21,654 nt of DNA from NCBI GenBank assembly GCA_937988695.1, contig CALKHM010000122.1, positions 1 to 21,654 on the forward strand. Reading direction: 5' to 3'. Shown here piece after piece: positions 6,756-14,449 of this stretch. The number at the start of each line of letters is the position of its first letter. Positions within the stretch are counted from its first letter, which is position 1. The notes under the pieces were generated by a model. The model was not told where the DNA came from. It saw only the letters and a program-made list of their open reading frames with translations, and searched no databases. This DNA comes from an uncultured Microbacterium sp. (GTDB taxonomy: Bacteria > Actinomycetota > Actinomycetes > Actinomycetales > Microbacteriaceae). Both the position numbers and the translations under genes were made by a program.

Positions 6756-7673
6756 ATGAAGACTCGCTACTTCGCCGCGGCCGCGCTGTTGAGTGCAGCG
6801 CTGGTCACGATCGCTGGATGTGCAAGCGGCAATCCGCTCGGAAACGGCCCCGCGGACAACGGAAAGGCGAAATCGAGCACGGTGATCATCGGCTCCCTGA
6901 ACTATCCGGAGAGCGAGGTTCTGGCCGAGATCTACTCGCAGGCGTTGCAAGGTGTCGGCGTCAAGGTCGAGGAGAAGTTCAACATCGGTGCGCGGGAGAT
7001 CACGATGCCCGCTCTGAAGGACGGGTCGATCGACCTGATTCCGGAATACTCCGGGTCAGTGCTCACCTTCCTCGACCCGAAGTCCACCGCGAGCTCACCT
7101 GATGACGTGATGGCCGCGCTCAAGCCGATCCTTCCGAGCGGTCTCGTCGCTCTCGACCCTGCGCAGGCGCAGGACAGCGACGTCCTCGCGGTCACCGAGA
7201 GTACCGCTGAGAAGTACAACCTGAAGACCGTCTCCGATCTCTCGTCGGTGGCGTCGAAATTCACGGTGGGCGGGAACCCCGAGTTCCAGACGCGCCAGGC
7301 GGGGATCGTCGGGCTGAAGAGTGTCTACGGTCTCACCTTCGGCGGTTACAAGAACTTGGATGAGGCGGGTCCCCTCACTGTCAGCGCCCTGGCGAACGGC
7401 CAGGTGCAAGTCGCCGACATGTTCAGCACCGATCCCGCGATGGACGAGAAGCACTTCGTCGCACTCGAAGACGACAAGCATCTGTTCGCCGCCCAGAACG
7501 TCACGCCGATCATCGCCAAGTCGAGCCTGACGAGCACGATCCAGACCGCGCTCAATGCGGTGTCGGCCAAGCTCACGACCCCAGAGCTGATCAGCTTGAA
7601 CGAGAAGCTCTCGCAAGGGCAGTCGTTCCAACAGGCGGCGACCGACTGGCTCAAGGCCAAGGGACTCAAGTAG
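6756..7673 (+). CDS. Substrate-binding lipoprotein of the quaternary-amine ABC importer (OpuCC/EgtU-like domain)
   Basis: 305 residues, ATG after GAGGAAAGAAC. It has a clear lipoprotein signal: KTR, a hydrophobic run (6-20), lipobox IAGC with lipidated Cys22, then a Gly/Asn-rich linker. The mature domain begins SSTVIIGSLNYPESEVLAEIY and shows the OpuAC-type hallmarks GSxNxxE, NIGAREITMPALKDGSIDLI and PEYSGSVLTFL. These correspond to the 'GSKNFTEQ...IDLYPEYTGT' pattern of ProX/OpuCC and of the ergothioneine receptor EgtU. Proteins of this cluster bind cationic betaines in an aromatic cage. Cage residues cannot be assigned with certainty here, so glycine betaine, choline, carnitine, ergothioneine or another betaine all remain possible; the neighbouring lyase argues for an aromatic betaine. 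It is the last gene of the operon, followed by a long hairpin. Confidence 0.9.
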   Translation: MKTRYFAAAALLSAALVTIAGCASGNPLGNGPADNGKAKSSTVIIGSLNYPESEVLAEIYSQALQGVGVKVEEKFNIGAREITMPALKDGSIDLIPEYSGSVLTFLDPKSTASSPDDVMAALKPILPSGLVALDPAQAQDSDVLAVTESTAEKYNLKTVSDLSSVASKFTVGGNPEFQTRQAGIVGLKSVYGLTFGGYKNLDEAGPLTVSALANGQVQVADMFSTDPAMDEKHFVALEDDKHLFAAQNVTPIIAKSSLTSTIQTALNAVSAKLTTPELISLNEKLSQGQSFQQAATDWLKAKGLK

Positions 7674-7681
7674 GACACGCA

Positions 7682-7731
7682 TCGAGGTCTTCCTCTGAAG
7701 AGCCCGCCGTCTCTGCCCAGGAAGACCTCGA
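7682..7731 (+). terminator. Long stem-loop after the ABC operon
   Basis: A perfect 13-bp inverted repeat, TCGAGGTCTTCCT (7682-7694) and AGGAAGACCTCGA (7719-7731), separated by a 24-nt loop and starting 9 nt after the binding-protein stop. There is no T-run, so it may act as an actinobacterial U-less terminator or as an mRNA 3'-end stabiliser. The large loop is unusual for a simple intrinsic terminator. Confidence 0.5.
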
Positions 7732-7850
7732 CGCGCGGATCGGCGCACCTCCTCCCCGGCGGGCGCGGCGAGCGTGCCCAACGCGCCATGGTCGTCGCGA
7801 GCGGCCGAACATACGCTGACGATACGACCGGGCCGCCATACTCCATCGAT

Positions 7851-8762
7851 ATGGACACCTCCCGCCGAACGCGGCGCCCCCGCCTCGCCCTCCTCCTCGT
7901 CGTGCTGGTCACCCTCGGCGGGTCGATCGGCACAGTCGCCGCGTGGTCGGCCGTCCACGGTGGCTCAGGGAGCCTCGTCGAGGGCTCTGGTGCTCTGGGC
8001 TCCGTCTCATGGCCGGCCAGAGGCGAGGCGGCTGTGGCCATCGACGAGGGTTCCATCGCCGTCAGCTCCGACCGCCCCCTGCCGATGGCGAGCATCTCCA
8101 AGCTCGTGACGGCACTCATGATCCTCGAGGCGAAGCCGCTGAGACCGGGCGCCCAAGGCGACACGTTCACGATCACTCACCAGGACGATCTTCGCTACAT
8201 CGAAGCCGTCCGCCGAGGGCAGTCCGCTCTGGCCGTGCCGGTCGGCGGGACGCTGACCCAGTATCAGCTGCTCGAAGGGATGCTCATCGGATCGGCGTGC
8301 AACTATGCCGACTTCCTCGTCGATCACATCTGGGACTCGAACGACGCCTTCGTCACGGCAGCCGCATCCTTCCTCCGTCGCAACCATCTCGACGGGATCA
8401 CCATGGTCGAGCCGACGGGATTCGACCCGCACAACACCGCGACGCCCGCCGCGCTCGTCAAGTTGGGGCGGCTGGCACTGGCCGACCCGATCGTCGCGGG
8501 GATCGTCGTCAAACGCTCGGTCGATCTGCCCGGCGCCGGCCGCGTCGAGAACACGAACGATCTGCTCGCAGATCCCGGGACCGTGGGCATCAAGACCGGC
8601 ACCCTCGACGGTTACAATCTGCTCTCCGCGAGGGATGTCTCCGACGCGGACGGCCGGACCGTCCGCGTCTTCGTCGTCGTGATGCGGCAGCCGACCGACG
8701 ATGCCCGATTCCGCGCGTCCCGCGCACTGTACGACCAGGTGACGAGCATCAGCGGAGGCTGA
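7851..8762 (+). CDS. Serine D,D-peptidase of the S11 (D-alanyl-D-alanine carboxypeptidase) type with altered SxN motif
   Basis: 303 residues from ATG 7851. An earlier in-frame ATG at 7788 adds 21 residues of non-signal character, so the later start, directly before RRTRRPR and a hydrophobic helix (about 11-33), is preferred. No ribosome site is visible, and a CATACT box at 7837-7842 would allow a leaderless transcript. The helix makes it a membrane-anchored or secreted enzyme acting on cell-wall stem peptides. Penicillin-binding motifs are SxxK = SISK (Ser81, Lys84) and KTG = KTGT (248-251). The middle motif SxN reads Ser148-Ala-Cys150-Asn151, with Cys where the family has Asn. The rest of the fold is normal (LLEGMLIGSACNYAD; EPTGFDPHNTATPAALVKL; GIKTGTLDGYNLL). 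The enzyme may be impaired, or the Asn role may shift to Asn151. Confidence 0.82.
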   Translation: MDTSRRTRRPRLALLLVVLVTLGGSIGTVAAWSAVHGGSGSLVEGSGALGSVSWPARGEAAVAIDEGSIAVSSDRPLPMASISKLVTALMILEAKPLRPGAQGDTFTITHQDDLRYIEAVRRGQSALAVPVGGTLTQYQLLEGMLIGSACNYADFLVDHIWDSNDAFVTAAASFLRRNHLDGITMVEPTGFDPHNTATPAALVKLGRLALADPIVAGIVVKRSVDLPGAGRVENTNDLLADPGTVGIKTGTLDGYNLLSARDVSDADGRTVRVFVVVMRQPTDDARFRASRALYDQVTSISGG

Positions 8763-8920
8763 GCGACGGGCGAGAGTCGCCGCGAGGATGACAGCCACCG
8801 TCACGCCCGCGATGACGACGCACGGGCCGGCAGATGTCCGAGTTCGGACGGGAAGGGTCATGGCCCCATCCCAGACGATCCGATGTTGCGTGAGCGTATC
8901 GAACAAGCCGCCGGCGGCGA

Positions 8921-9994
8921 TCAGCACGAGGAGGTCTGCGTGTTCGCCAACCGCTCCCGATACAGCGCGGCAAGCGCACCCGCTCCGGTCCTGCTGACGG
9001 CGCGCTGGAGGTTTGCTCCGTTCTTCTGGCGGTCGAGAAGTGCTTTGACGACGCGCATCTCGTCACGACCGTGCAGGAAGGGAGCGATGTGGTCGTACAG
9101 GGCGCGCAGCACGCTGCCGGCCGGTGCGAGGCGCCCAGTGGCCGGGCGAACGAGCGTGGTCCCGACGCCGTAGCGGGCGGCGTGCCAGAGCGCGGCATCC
9201 AGGGAGACATCGGTCGCCGCCGTATCGCCGGTGGACCCCGAGTCCACGAGTGCGCGGACGGTCACGGACAGCGCCAGCGACGACATCGCGTCGAGCTGGG
9301 CGTCGCAGACCCGCACCTCGAGGGTCGGGAACGTGGACGAGAGCCGAACGTCCCAGTTGACCGTCCCCGGGTCGGAGGTCGCACCGATGCCGGTCAACGC
9401 GGCCATCGTGCGGTCGTAGTCGTCCGCGTCGCGAAACCGAGGCGGAATGCTGTGCGTGGTCCACCGGCGTAGGTGGATGGCCCGCCAGCTGTCGAATCCG
9501 GTGTCGCGGCCGTGCCAGAACGGGGAGTTGCCGGACAGGGCGAGCAGCACCGGCAGCCACGGCCGCAGCGCGTTCGAGGCCCGGATGCCGCTGTCTCGAT
9601 CGGGGATCCCGACATGCACGTGCAGCCCATTGATCTGGTGTTCCCCGGTCAATCCGCCGACGTCGGCCGCGATCCGCGCGTATCGTGCGCCAGAGCTGAT
9701 CGGCGCGTCAGGCCGAGTGCGGAAGGGAGTCCCGCATCCGGCTGCCACGACACCGGCATCGGCCGCCCAGCATCCCAGCGTGCGGCGAAAGGCCATCAGA
9801 GCCTCTTGCGCCTCAGCGAAGGTGCTGCAGATCGGGGTGGCATATTCGACCTGCGAGGGCAGGAACTCCCGAGCCACGGCGCCCGTGACCTGACTGCGAA
9901 GAGCAGCGACCGCCTCGCGGCCGAGATCGACCGTGCTCAGGTCCAAGGGATCCAGGAGAGCGAACTCCTCTTCGATCCCGAACGTCGTCGGCAC
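8921..9994 (-). CDS. Glutamate--cysteine ligase family 2 homologue (YbdK-type carboxylate-amine ligase)
   Basis: 357 residues from the GTG at 9994, which gives the family's standard beginning MPTTFGIEEEFALLD and follows AGGA by 8 nt. An ATG at 10060 would add 22 residues without a ribosome site. Family landmarks are GIEEEF (6-11; the acidic residues bind metal/ATP), EFLPSQVEYATPIC, and the metal-site motif INGLHVHVGI (121-130). Later come RLSSTFPTLEVRVCDAQ and the C-terminal 'GRLAPAGSVLRALYDHI'. YbdK-like proteins have only weak gamma-glutamylcysteine synthetase activity and their physiological role is unsettled; in actinobacteria, which use mycothiol, this is not the glutathione pathway. EgtA of ergothioneine synthesis is a distant member of the same superfamily, but no other egt biosynthesis gene is in view. 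It lies downstream of the DUF6328 gene on the same strand, 126 nt apart. Confidence 0.85.
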   Translation of the reverse strand: MPTTFGIEEEFALLDPLDLSTVDLGREAVAALRSQVTGAVAREFLPSQVEYATPICSTFAEAQEALMAFRRTLGCWAADAGVVAAGCGTPFRTRPDAPISSGARYARIAADVGGLTGEHQINGLHVHVGIPDRDSGIRASNALRPWLPVLLALSGNSPFWHGRDTGFDSWRAIHLRRWTTHSIPPRFRDADDYDRTMAALTGIGATSDPGTVNWDVRLSSTFPTLEVRVCDAQLDAMSSLALSVTVRALVDSGSTGDTAATDVSLDAALWHAARYGVGTTLVRPATGRLAPAGSVLRALYDHIAPFLHGRDEMRVVKALLDRQKNGANLQRAVSRTGAGALAALYRERLANTQTSSC

Positions 9995-10120
9995 GGGCTC
10001 AGTCCTGCTCTCATCGTCATGGCCCTCGTCAGGGCCACTTCCCTCCGCGCTGATGTTCATGCACCGTGAAGCCGGACGGATATGCCCTTGACACGTCACC
10101 CGGGTTATGCATCCGTGCCG

Positions 10121-10663
10121 CTACTGGTCGCGGGCGCGCTGGCGACGCCTGGTGACAGTGGGGTAGATCAGAAGCACGCAGATCGTCACGGCTGCGGCCA
10201 CCGTTCCCGCCACGATGGCCGACTGCCGGGAGACGACCACATCGAACAGGAAGTAGACGATCCCCACGGTGAGCACGGATACGAGACCCATCGAGAGTCG
10301 CAGGACGCGGTCGCCGATGCGAACGAGGTCTCGTTTCACACCCTCACGAAAGAGCGCCCGGTGCATGCTCACCGGCAGCAGCGTCAGGATGGTCGCGACA
10401 GCGGCCACCACGACCAGCACCATGTACACGGTCTTCTGTTCGGCCGGGAGGTGCTGGAAGGCCTGCTGGAACGCCAGACTCAGCAGGAATCCCGAGAGCA
10501 ATTGAGTACCCGTCTGGGTCACCCGCAGCTCCTGCACGATCTCGGCCCAGTTCCGATCCGCGTGTTCGGCCTTGGTCTCGTCGCGACCGTCGTCAGCCGG
10601 CGCGCCGTCGGCACGCCTGCGTGCCTCCGGCCCGGTGGGGTGCTCCGCCGCAGTGCCTCCCAT
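10121..10663 (-). CDS. DUF6328 family membrane protein
   Basis: 180 residues from the ATG at 10663, chosen because AAGGAG lies six bases upstream; an upstream in-frame ATG at 10705 is weaker. The first 35 residues are polar and disordered-looking. Then comes the conserved family start DRNWAEIVQELRVTQTGTQLLSGFLLSLAFQ (37-65), and about four membrane helices: 53-70, 79-97, 123-142 and 147-167. The tail is strongly basic (TRRRQRARDQ). DUF6328 proteins are common in actinobacteria and have no known function. It is divergent from the Nramp-like gene and may share a transcript with the downstream ligase homologue. Confidence 0.82.
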   Translation of the reverse strand: MGGTAAEHPTGPEARRRADGAPADDGRDETKAEHADRNWAEIVQELRVTQTGTQLLSGFLLSLAFQQAFQHLPAEQKTVYMVLVVVAAVATILTLLPVSMHRALFREGVKRDLVRIGDRVLRLSMGLVSVLTVGIVYFLFDVVVSRQSAIVAGTVAAAVTICVLLIYPTVTRRRQRARDQ

Positions 10664-10852
10664 GCTCGGCTCCTTCCGTCGACCGGCATCTTCTTGTACA
10701 GCCACAGTCCATCCGGGTACATAAGGTCGCCCGTGTCAACCCCCTGCGTTGCGGAAGGCCGGTCACAGTAGCGTCCGGGCAGTGAAGCAGCCGGAGAGCG
10801 GATGCATCCACCCGCTCGTACACCTGGGTGCGCCGCGGCCGACAGAGGACGA

Positions 10853-12224
10853 ATGGAGCGGGGTGTGAGCAAGCAAGCGGTGCAGGATCCCTCGAGCGCG
10901 GCTCGAGCGGAGGGATCGTCGGAATCGGGAAAGCGCCGGAATCCGATCGTCACCTTCTTCCGGGCGCTGGGCCCGGGCCTGGTGACCGGGGCCGCAGATG
11001 ACGACCCCTCGGGCATCGCGACCTATGCGCAGGCCGGAGCGACCTATGGCGCCGGCACGCTGTGGACCGTGCCGGTGAGCCTCCCGCTGATGATGGCCAC
11101 TCAGGAGATCTGCGACAGAATGGCCCTGGCCACCGGAGACAGCTTCGGCAAACTGATCCGTCGTCGCTTCTCTCACGGCGCGCGCGTCGTGATCGGAATC
11201 CTGATCGCCGCGCTGATCGTCGCGAACACGCTGAACCTTGCCGCTGACCTGATGGCGATCGGTCAAGGCGTGCAGTTGCTGCATGCCGGCCCCGCCCCGC
11301 TCTGGTCGGCGATCGCCGGCGTCGGAATCGGGGTGGCAGTGGTCGCCGGGTCGTTCGAGTGGATCGGTCGGATCTTCAAGTGGCTGTGTCTGGTCCTGCT
11401 CGTCTACGTGGGCGTCTTGTTCGTCAGCCACGTGCACTGGGATGAGGTCTTCCAAGGCCTCGTCGGTGGACGGCTGGAATGGGGCACCGCCTACTGGGCC
11501 TTGATCGTCGCGGTGCTGGGCACGACGATCAGCCCGTACATGTTCTTCTGGCAGACCGCGCAACGTGTGGAGGAGCTCCGTGCAGAAGACCTCCAAGGCC
11601 GCGATGCGCCGGCTCTGGAAGACCGGACGCCCCGGCAGGCGCAACGGCGTCTGCGAACCGGCCGGCTGGACGTGTTCACCGGGATGATCTTCTCCGTGCT
11701 GATCATGTTCGCGATCATGGTGGCCAGCGCGGCAACCCTCGGCGCTCATCACAAGCAGATCGGCAGCGCCGCTGAGGCCGCCCAGGCATTGCAGCCCATC
11801 GCGGGCACCTACGCGAGCCTGCTCTTCGCCGTGGGCTTCATCGGCTCCGGCATCCTTGCCGTGCCGGTGCTTGCTGCCGCGGGAGCGGCGGGCATGTCCG
11901 GACTCCTCGACAAGCGGTGGGGTCTGGAAGACTCTCCCCGGCGTGCGCCCCTCTTCTATCTCCTGCTGGGCGTCGGACTGATCGCCGGGATCCTGCTGTC
12001 CGTGTTCGCGCAGAACCCCATCCAAGATCCTCGTGCTGTCGGCGACCGTCAACGGCATCGCCGCCGGTCCCTTCCTCATCATCATGATGATCATCTCCGC
12101 GGACAGGGAGCTGATGGGCGAGTACCGCAACGGACACCTCGCCCGAACCGTGGGCTGGATGGTGACGGTCGTCATGTGCGCGGCGGGCATCTTCGGAACC
12201 TGGTACACGTTTACCGGCGGATGA
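10853..12224 (+). pseudogene. Nramp-like divalent metal transporter, disrupted by a +1 frameshift near 12022
   Basis: ATG 10853 follows AGAGGAC. The first frame encodes about 390 residues of an Nramp-superfamily transporter. TM1 carries GPGLVTGAADDDPSGIATYAQ (40-60), with DPSG in place of the canonical DPGN, and TM6 carries TTISPYMFFWQ (224-234), with SPYM where classical Nramps have MPHN. These changes place it in a divergent Nramp-like branch whose substrate may not be Mn/Fe. After NPI the frame is lost. The other frame resumes as KILVLSATVNGIAAGPFL to the TGA at 12222-12224 and supplies the last two helices. Removing one C from 'catccaag' (12020-12026) restores a 456-residue protein. Uncorrected, translation would run to 12673 through antisense sequence. 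Either the gene is inactive or the base is a sequencing error. Confidence 0.82.
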
Positions 12225-12259
12225 GCGATCCCCCGCTGCCGCCGGCCACGGAGAGGCGT

Positions 12260-12457
12260 TCAATCGGCCTTGAACCCCGCCGCCTTGTGCGTGCCGTCGC
12301 AGAACGGTTTGATCGTCGACAACCCGCATCGGCACAGTGCGACGGTGCGCCTGTGCGTCGAGATCCGGCTGCCGTCGGCCGCCCTCAGCTCCACGTCACC
12401 CCGCACGATCAGAGGACCGTCCGGGTAGGGGCTGATCGTCGCCCGCCGGCCGGTCAT
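12260..12457 (-). CDS. CDGSH iron-sulfur domain protein
   Basis: 65 residues; the ATG at 12457 follows GGGAGGCGGAGA. It contains the complete [2Fe-2S] signature of the mitoNEET/CDGSH family, LCRCGLSTIKPFCDGTHK, with Cys42, Cys44, Cys53 and His57 as the 3Cys-1His ligands. The preceding beta strands (GPLIVRGDVELRAADGS, 14-30) are typical of the small prokaryotic single-CDGSH type. It is cytoplasmic and has no signal or membrane segment. Such proteins transfer electrons or clusters; the partner is often unknown. Its start overlaps the end of the upstream haem-oxygenase-like gene by 4 nt (ATGA), so the two are translated together and probably work together. It is convergent with the Nramp-like gene, 35 nt away. 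Confidence 0.9.
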   Translation of the reverse strand: MTGRRATISPYPDGPLIVRGDVELRAADGSRISTHRRTVALCRCGLSTIKPFCDGTHKAAGFKAD

Positions 12458-13503
12458 TCTCCGCCTCCCGTCACGTCCCGAAGCGCGCAACGGCCACTCT
12501 GCCAGCGCTCGAGCACGTGCTCCGCCACCACGCCGTCGAGGGTGAGACAAGCCGTCGCGCCGAACAGGATGTCCGGCAGCAGCTCTGGATGCTCCTCGGC
12601 CAAAGCCCCGGCGAGGTCTCGGCCGGCGATCTGCTCGTGCACCGCGTCCGCCTCGACGTGCTCATCGAAATAGTCCGTGACATCCTCCCCGAACCCCAGT
12701 CGGCGCAGCCCGTCCGCATAGAGCCGGCTCGGGATCGAGGAGGTCATCTCGAACGCGGCCAGATGCCCGACGATCGCGCCGATCAGGCGCCGGTTCAGCC
12801 CGAACAGGGACATCATGTTCATCGACGCCAGCGTGACCGCCGGCACGACGTCGACGTATCCCCCGTATCGGTCATCCAGACCGGCCCCACGCATCGCCTT
12901 GGCGAACAGCTCCGCATGCACACGTTCCGCCTGCCCCCCGCCGTACTCGTCCGCCTGGATCTCCACCAGCGCGGCCTTCGCCCGGCCACGCAGACGCGGG
13001 ATCGCCCACGAGTGCGGATCCGCTTCGCGCAGCGTGTAGATCGAACGCAGCACCAGGAACTCCAACGCCTGCTCACGGGTCGCCTTCTTCGCCAGAAACC
13101 GCGAGAGACTCGGTCCCGTGTCCGCCGACGTCACCTTGAACAGGGTCGACGCGACCGCCCCGGCGGACGGTTCGGGCACCGGCCAGTCCGGCACGACCGC
13201 GCGGATCGCAGCCTCGAACGCGCGCTCCAGCGTCAACCGGGCAGCGATCAGCGGAAGATCCCACTCCCGACGAGCGTCAAGCTCGGGTATCGACCCGTAG
13301 ACGACCGCGTACAAGAGGAACAGGGCGAGTTGGACGTCATCGTCGCGGATGACGTCCGCGGTGCTCGCAACGGCCTGTTCCGCCGAGCTCGCGACATCCA
13401 CTCCCGGGCCTTCACCCTGCAGGCTCTTCAGCACCGCCGCACTGAGCGGGCCCCGCGCGGAAACCCGCTCCACGGCGGTCGAAGCAGACTGTGTCACGTT
13501 CAT
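12454..13503 (-). CDS. Iron-containing redox enzyme family protein (haem-oxygenase-like diiron candidate)
   Basis: 349 residues. The ATG at 13503 is chosen because AGGAGG and AGAGG precede it; the frame is open further upstream to 13734 but those residues look non-coding. The protein is almost all helical. Metal-ligand candidates cluster in two helices: ALVEIQADEYGGGQAERVH (178-196; Glu181, Asp185, Glu186, His196) and DYFDEHVEADAVHEQIA (277-292; Asp280, His282, Glu284, Asp286, His289), plus Glu252 in AAFEMTSS. This Glu/His/Asp pattern in paired helices is what haem-oxygenase-like diiron oxygenases/oxidases show, and the family is commonly labelled 'iron-containing redox enzyme'. No substrate can be inferred. 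The CDGSH protein encoded by the overlapping next gene is a plausible electron donor. Confidence 0.72.
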   Translation of the reverse strand: MNVTQSASTAVERVSARGPLSAAVLKSLQGEGPGVDVASSAEQAVASTADVIRDDDVQLALFLLYAVVYGSIPELDARREWDLPLIAARLTLERAFEAAIRAVVPDWPVPEPSAGAVASTLFKVTSADTGPSLSRFLAKKATREQALEFLVLRSIYTLREADPHSWAIPRLRGRAKAALVEIQADEYGGGQAERVHAELFAKAMRGAGLDDRYGGYVDVVPAVTLASMNMMSLFGLNRRLIGAIVGHLAAFEMTSSIPSRLYADGLRRLGFGEDVTDYFDEHVEADAVHEQIAGRDLAGALAEEHPELLPDILFGATACLTLDGVVAEHVLERWQSGRCALRDVTGGGE

Positions 13504-13643
13504 AGCGCCTCTCACCTCCTGTGGCAACATTCGACAGGAGACCAGGCGGGAGAGGGAGGGCCTTGACGGAGACGAGGCGAAGCCATACGCGTGAGTGGAC
13601 GGCGGACGCGCATCGAGATATCGCGTCCTCATCCACGCTGACA

Positions 13644-14174
13644 TCAGGGCTGCGCGACAAGACTCAGTCCTGAGCCGACGATCAGCGCCAACACATCTAC
13701 GGCGACGACCAGCGTGAGCACGCGTGCCGCCCACCGACGACGAGCGGCAAGCACTGACAGCAGACTCGCCGCGATCACAAGCGGTATGCCGACGGCAGCC
13801 ATCACGATGATCCCGAACAGCGCGGCCCCCGACGTATCGAACGGCAGCGACACACCGCAGAAGACGGCAATGACGACCACAAGGACGCAGAGGTCTCCGA
13901 CAATCCCCTCTCTGACACCCCCGCGACCCCGCCGGAGACAGACGACCCCGCCGCGGAGCAGGAACGCCGCAGAGAACACGGCGAGACTCTGCATCGGAAG
14001 ATTCAGATACAGCGCGTGCGTGAGGTCATTCGGCGGATGGCGGATCAGTTCGATCGCGGCGAGAACGACCGCCGCCGCGTGGTATGCGAGCGCGGCGGAG
14101 AACGCATCCGCCAACACCCTGGTGCGAAGGGGGACGAGCGTGGGCGCGCGGCGCTCTTGTGAGAGGGATTCCAT
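13644..14174 (-). CDS. Hypothetical small integral membrane protein
   Basis: 176 residues from the ATG at 14174 (GGTGG about eight bases upstream); the frame is open further up, but that stretch is Arg/Cys-rich and not protein-like. Five hydrophobic segments are seen, at about 24-44, 60-80, 91-110, 116-143 and 148-172, with short Arg-rich inner loops (CLRRGRGG, AARRRWAAR). No recognised domain or catalytic motif. A 122-nt gap separates it from the small ORF cluster upstream on the same strand. Real coding is supported by the alternation of hydrophobic helices and positive-inside loops. Function unknown. Confidence 0.6.
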   Translation of the reverse strand: MESLSQERRAPTLVPLRTRVLADAFSAALAYHAAAVVLAAIELIRHPPNDLTHALYLNLPMQSLAVFSAAFLLRGGVVCLRRGRGGVREGIVGDLCVLVVVIAVFCGVSLPFDTSGAALFGIIVMAAVGIPLVIAASLLSVLAARRRWAARVLTLVVAVDVLALIVGSGLSLVAQP

Positions 14175-14241
14175 GCTGCATCCACCGTCCCATTGGAACG
14201 CGTGCTCATACAACCCGTACGCGGTGCCAACGATGCTGCCT

Positions 14242-14278
14242 GCCACCGTTCTGGCGGGTGGCCGGCAGCCGCGCCGGC
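14242..14278. terminator. Overlapping GC-rich hairpins between small minus-strand genes
   Basis: Two mutually exclusive stems are visible: GCCACC (14242-14247) with GGTGGC (14257-14262), and GCCGGC (14261-14266) with GCCGGC (14273-14278, 6-nt loop). They lie just past the stop of the 50-residue ORF read on the minus strand. There is no T-run. They could end that transcript, but hairpins of this size are common in GC-rich DNA. Confidence 0.25.
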
Positions 14279-14296
14279 GGCCGCCGTGCAGGGCAG

Positions 14297-14449
14297 TCAG
14301 AGCCGGTTGCCGAACAGGGGAAGTCCCAACGCGGCACGACCGAACGCATAGGTCGTCGCGAGCCATGCGATGAGCAGAAGGATTCCGATGATCGGGGATG
14401 CCGGCACCTTACCGGGACCGGTCTCCTGTCCGTTCTCGGCGCGGATCAC
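14297..14449 (-). CDS. Small single-pass membrane protein (50 aa), coupled to the upstream ORF
   Basis: 50 residues from GTG 14449, whose GTGA overlaps the stop of the 108-residue ORF by 4 nt, a typical coupled start. The frame is open upstream to 14518, but only this start fits the overlap. The protein has a polar N-terminus (MIRAENGQETGPGKVPAS), one strong membrane helix (IIGILLLIAWLATTYAFG, 20-37) and a short tail ending GLPLFGNRL. No family is recognised. It could anchor or modulate a membrane complex with the adjacent small membrane protein. Support is the overlap plus the helix only. Confidence 0.45.
   Translation of the reverse strand: MIRAENGQETGPGKVPASPIIGILLLIAWLATTYAFGRAALGLPLFGNRL

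Noticed and set aside
8763..8927. Minus-strand frame starting with GTG overlapping the YbdK-like stop, with a hydrophobic stretch (CVVIAGVTVAVILAATL)
   Set aside because: Tempting as a small membrane protein, but the frame has no stop until deep in the antisense of the peptidase gene, and no ribosome site or family match is apparent.
10718..10739. Minus-strand TTGACA with downstream TATGTA upstream of the DUF6328 gene
   Set aside because: Both boxes look good individually but are only 10 nt apart, too close for a sigma-70-type promoter.
10763..12208. 481-codon minus-strand open frame opposite the Nramp-like gene
   Set aside because: Asp/His/Arg-rich antisense translation of membrane helices, a typical GC-rich shadow.
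12225..12673. Plus-strand extension of the Nramp-like frame beyond the frameshift
   Set aside because: It continues only because the frame was lost; it runs antisense to the CDGSH and haem-oxygenase-like genes and resembles nothing.
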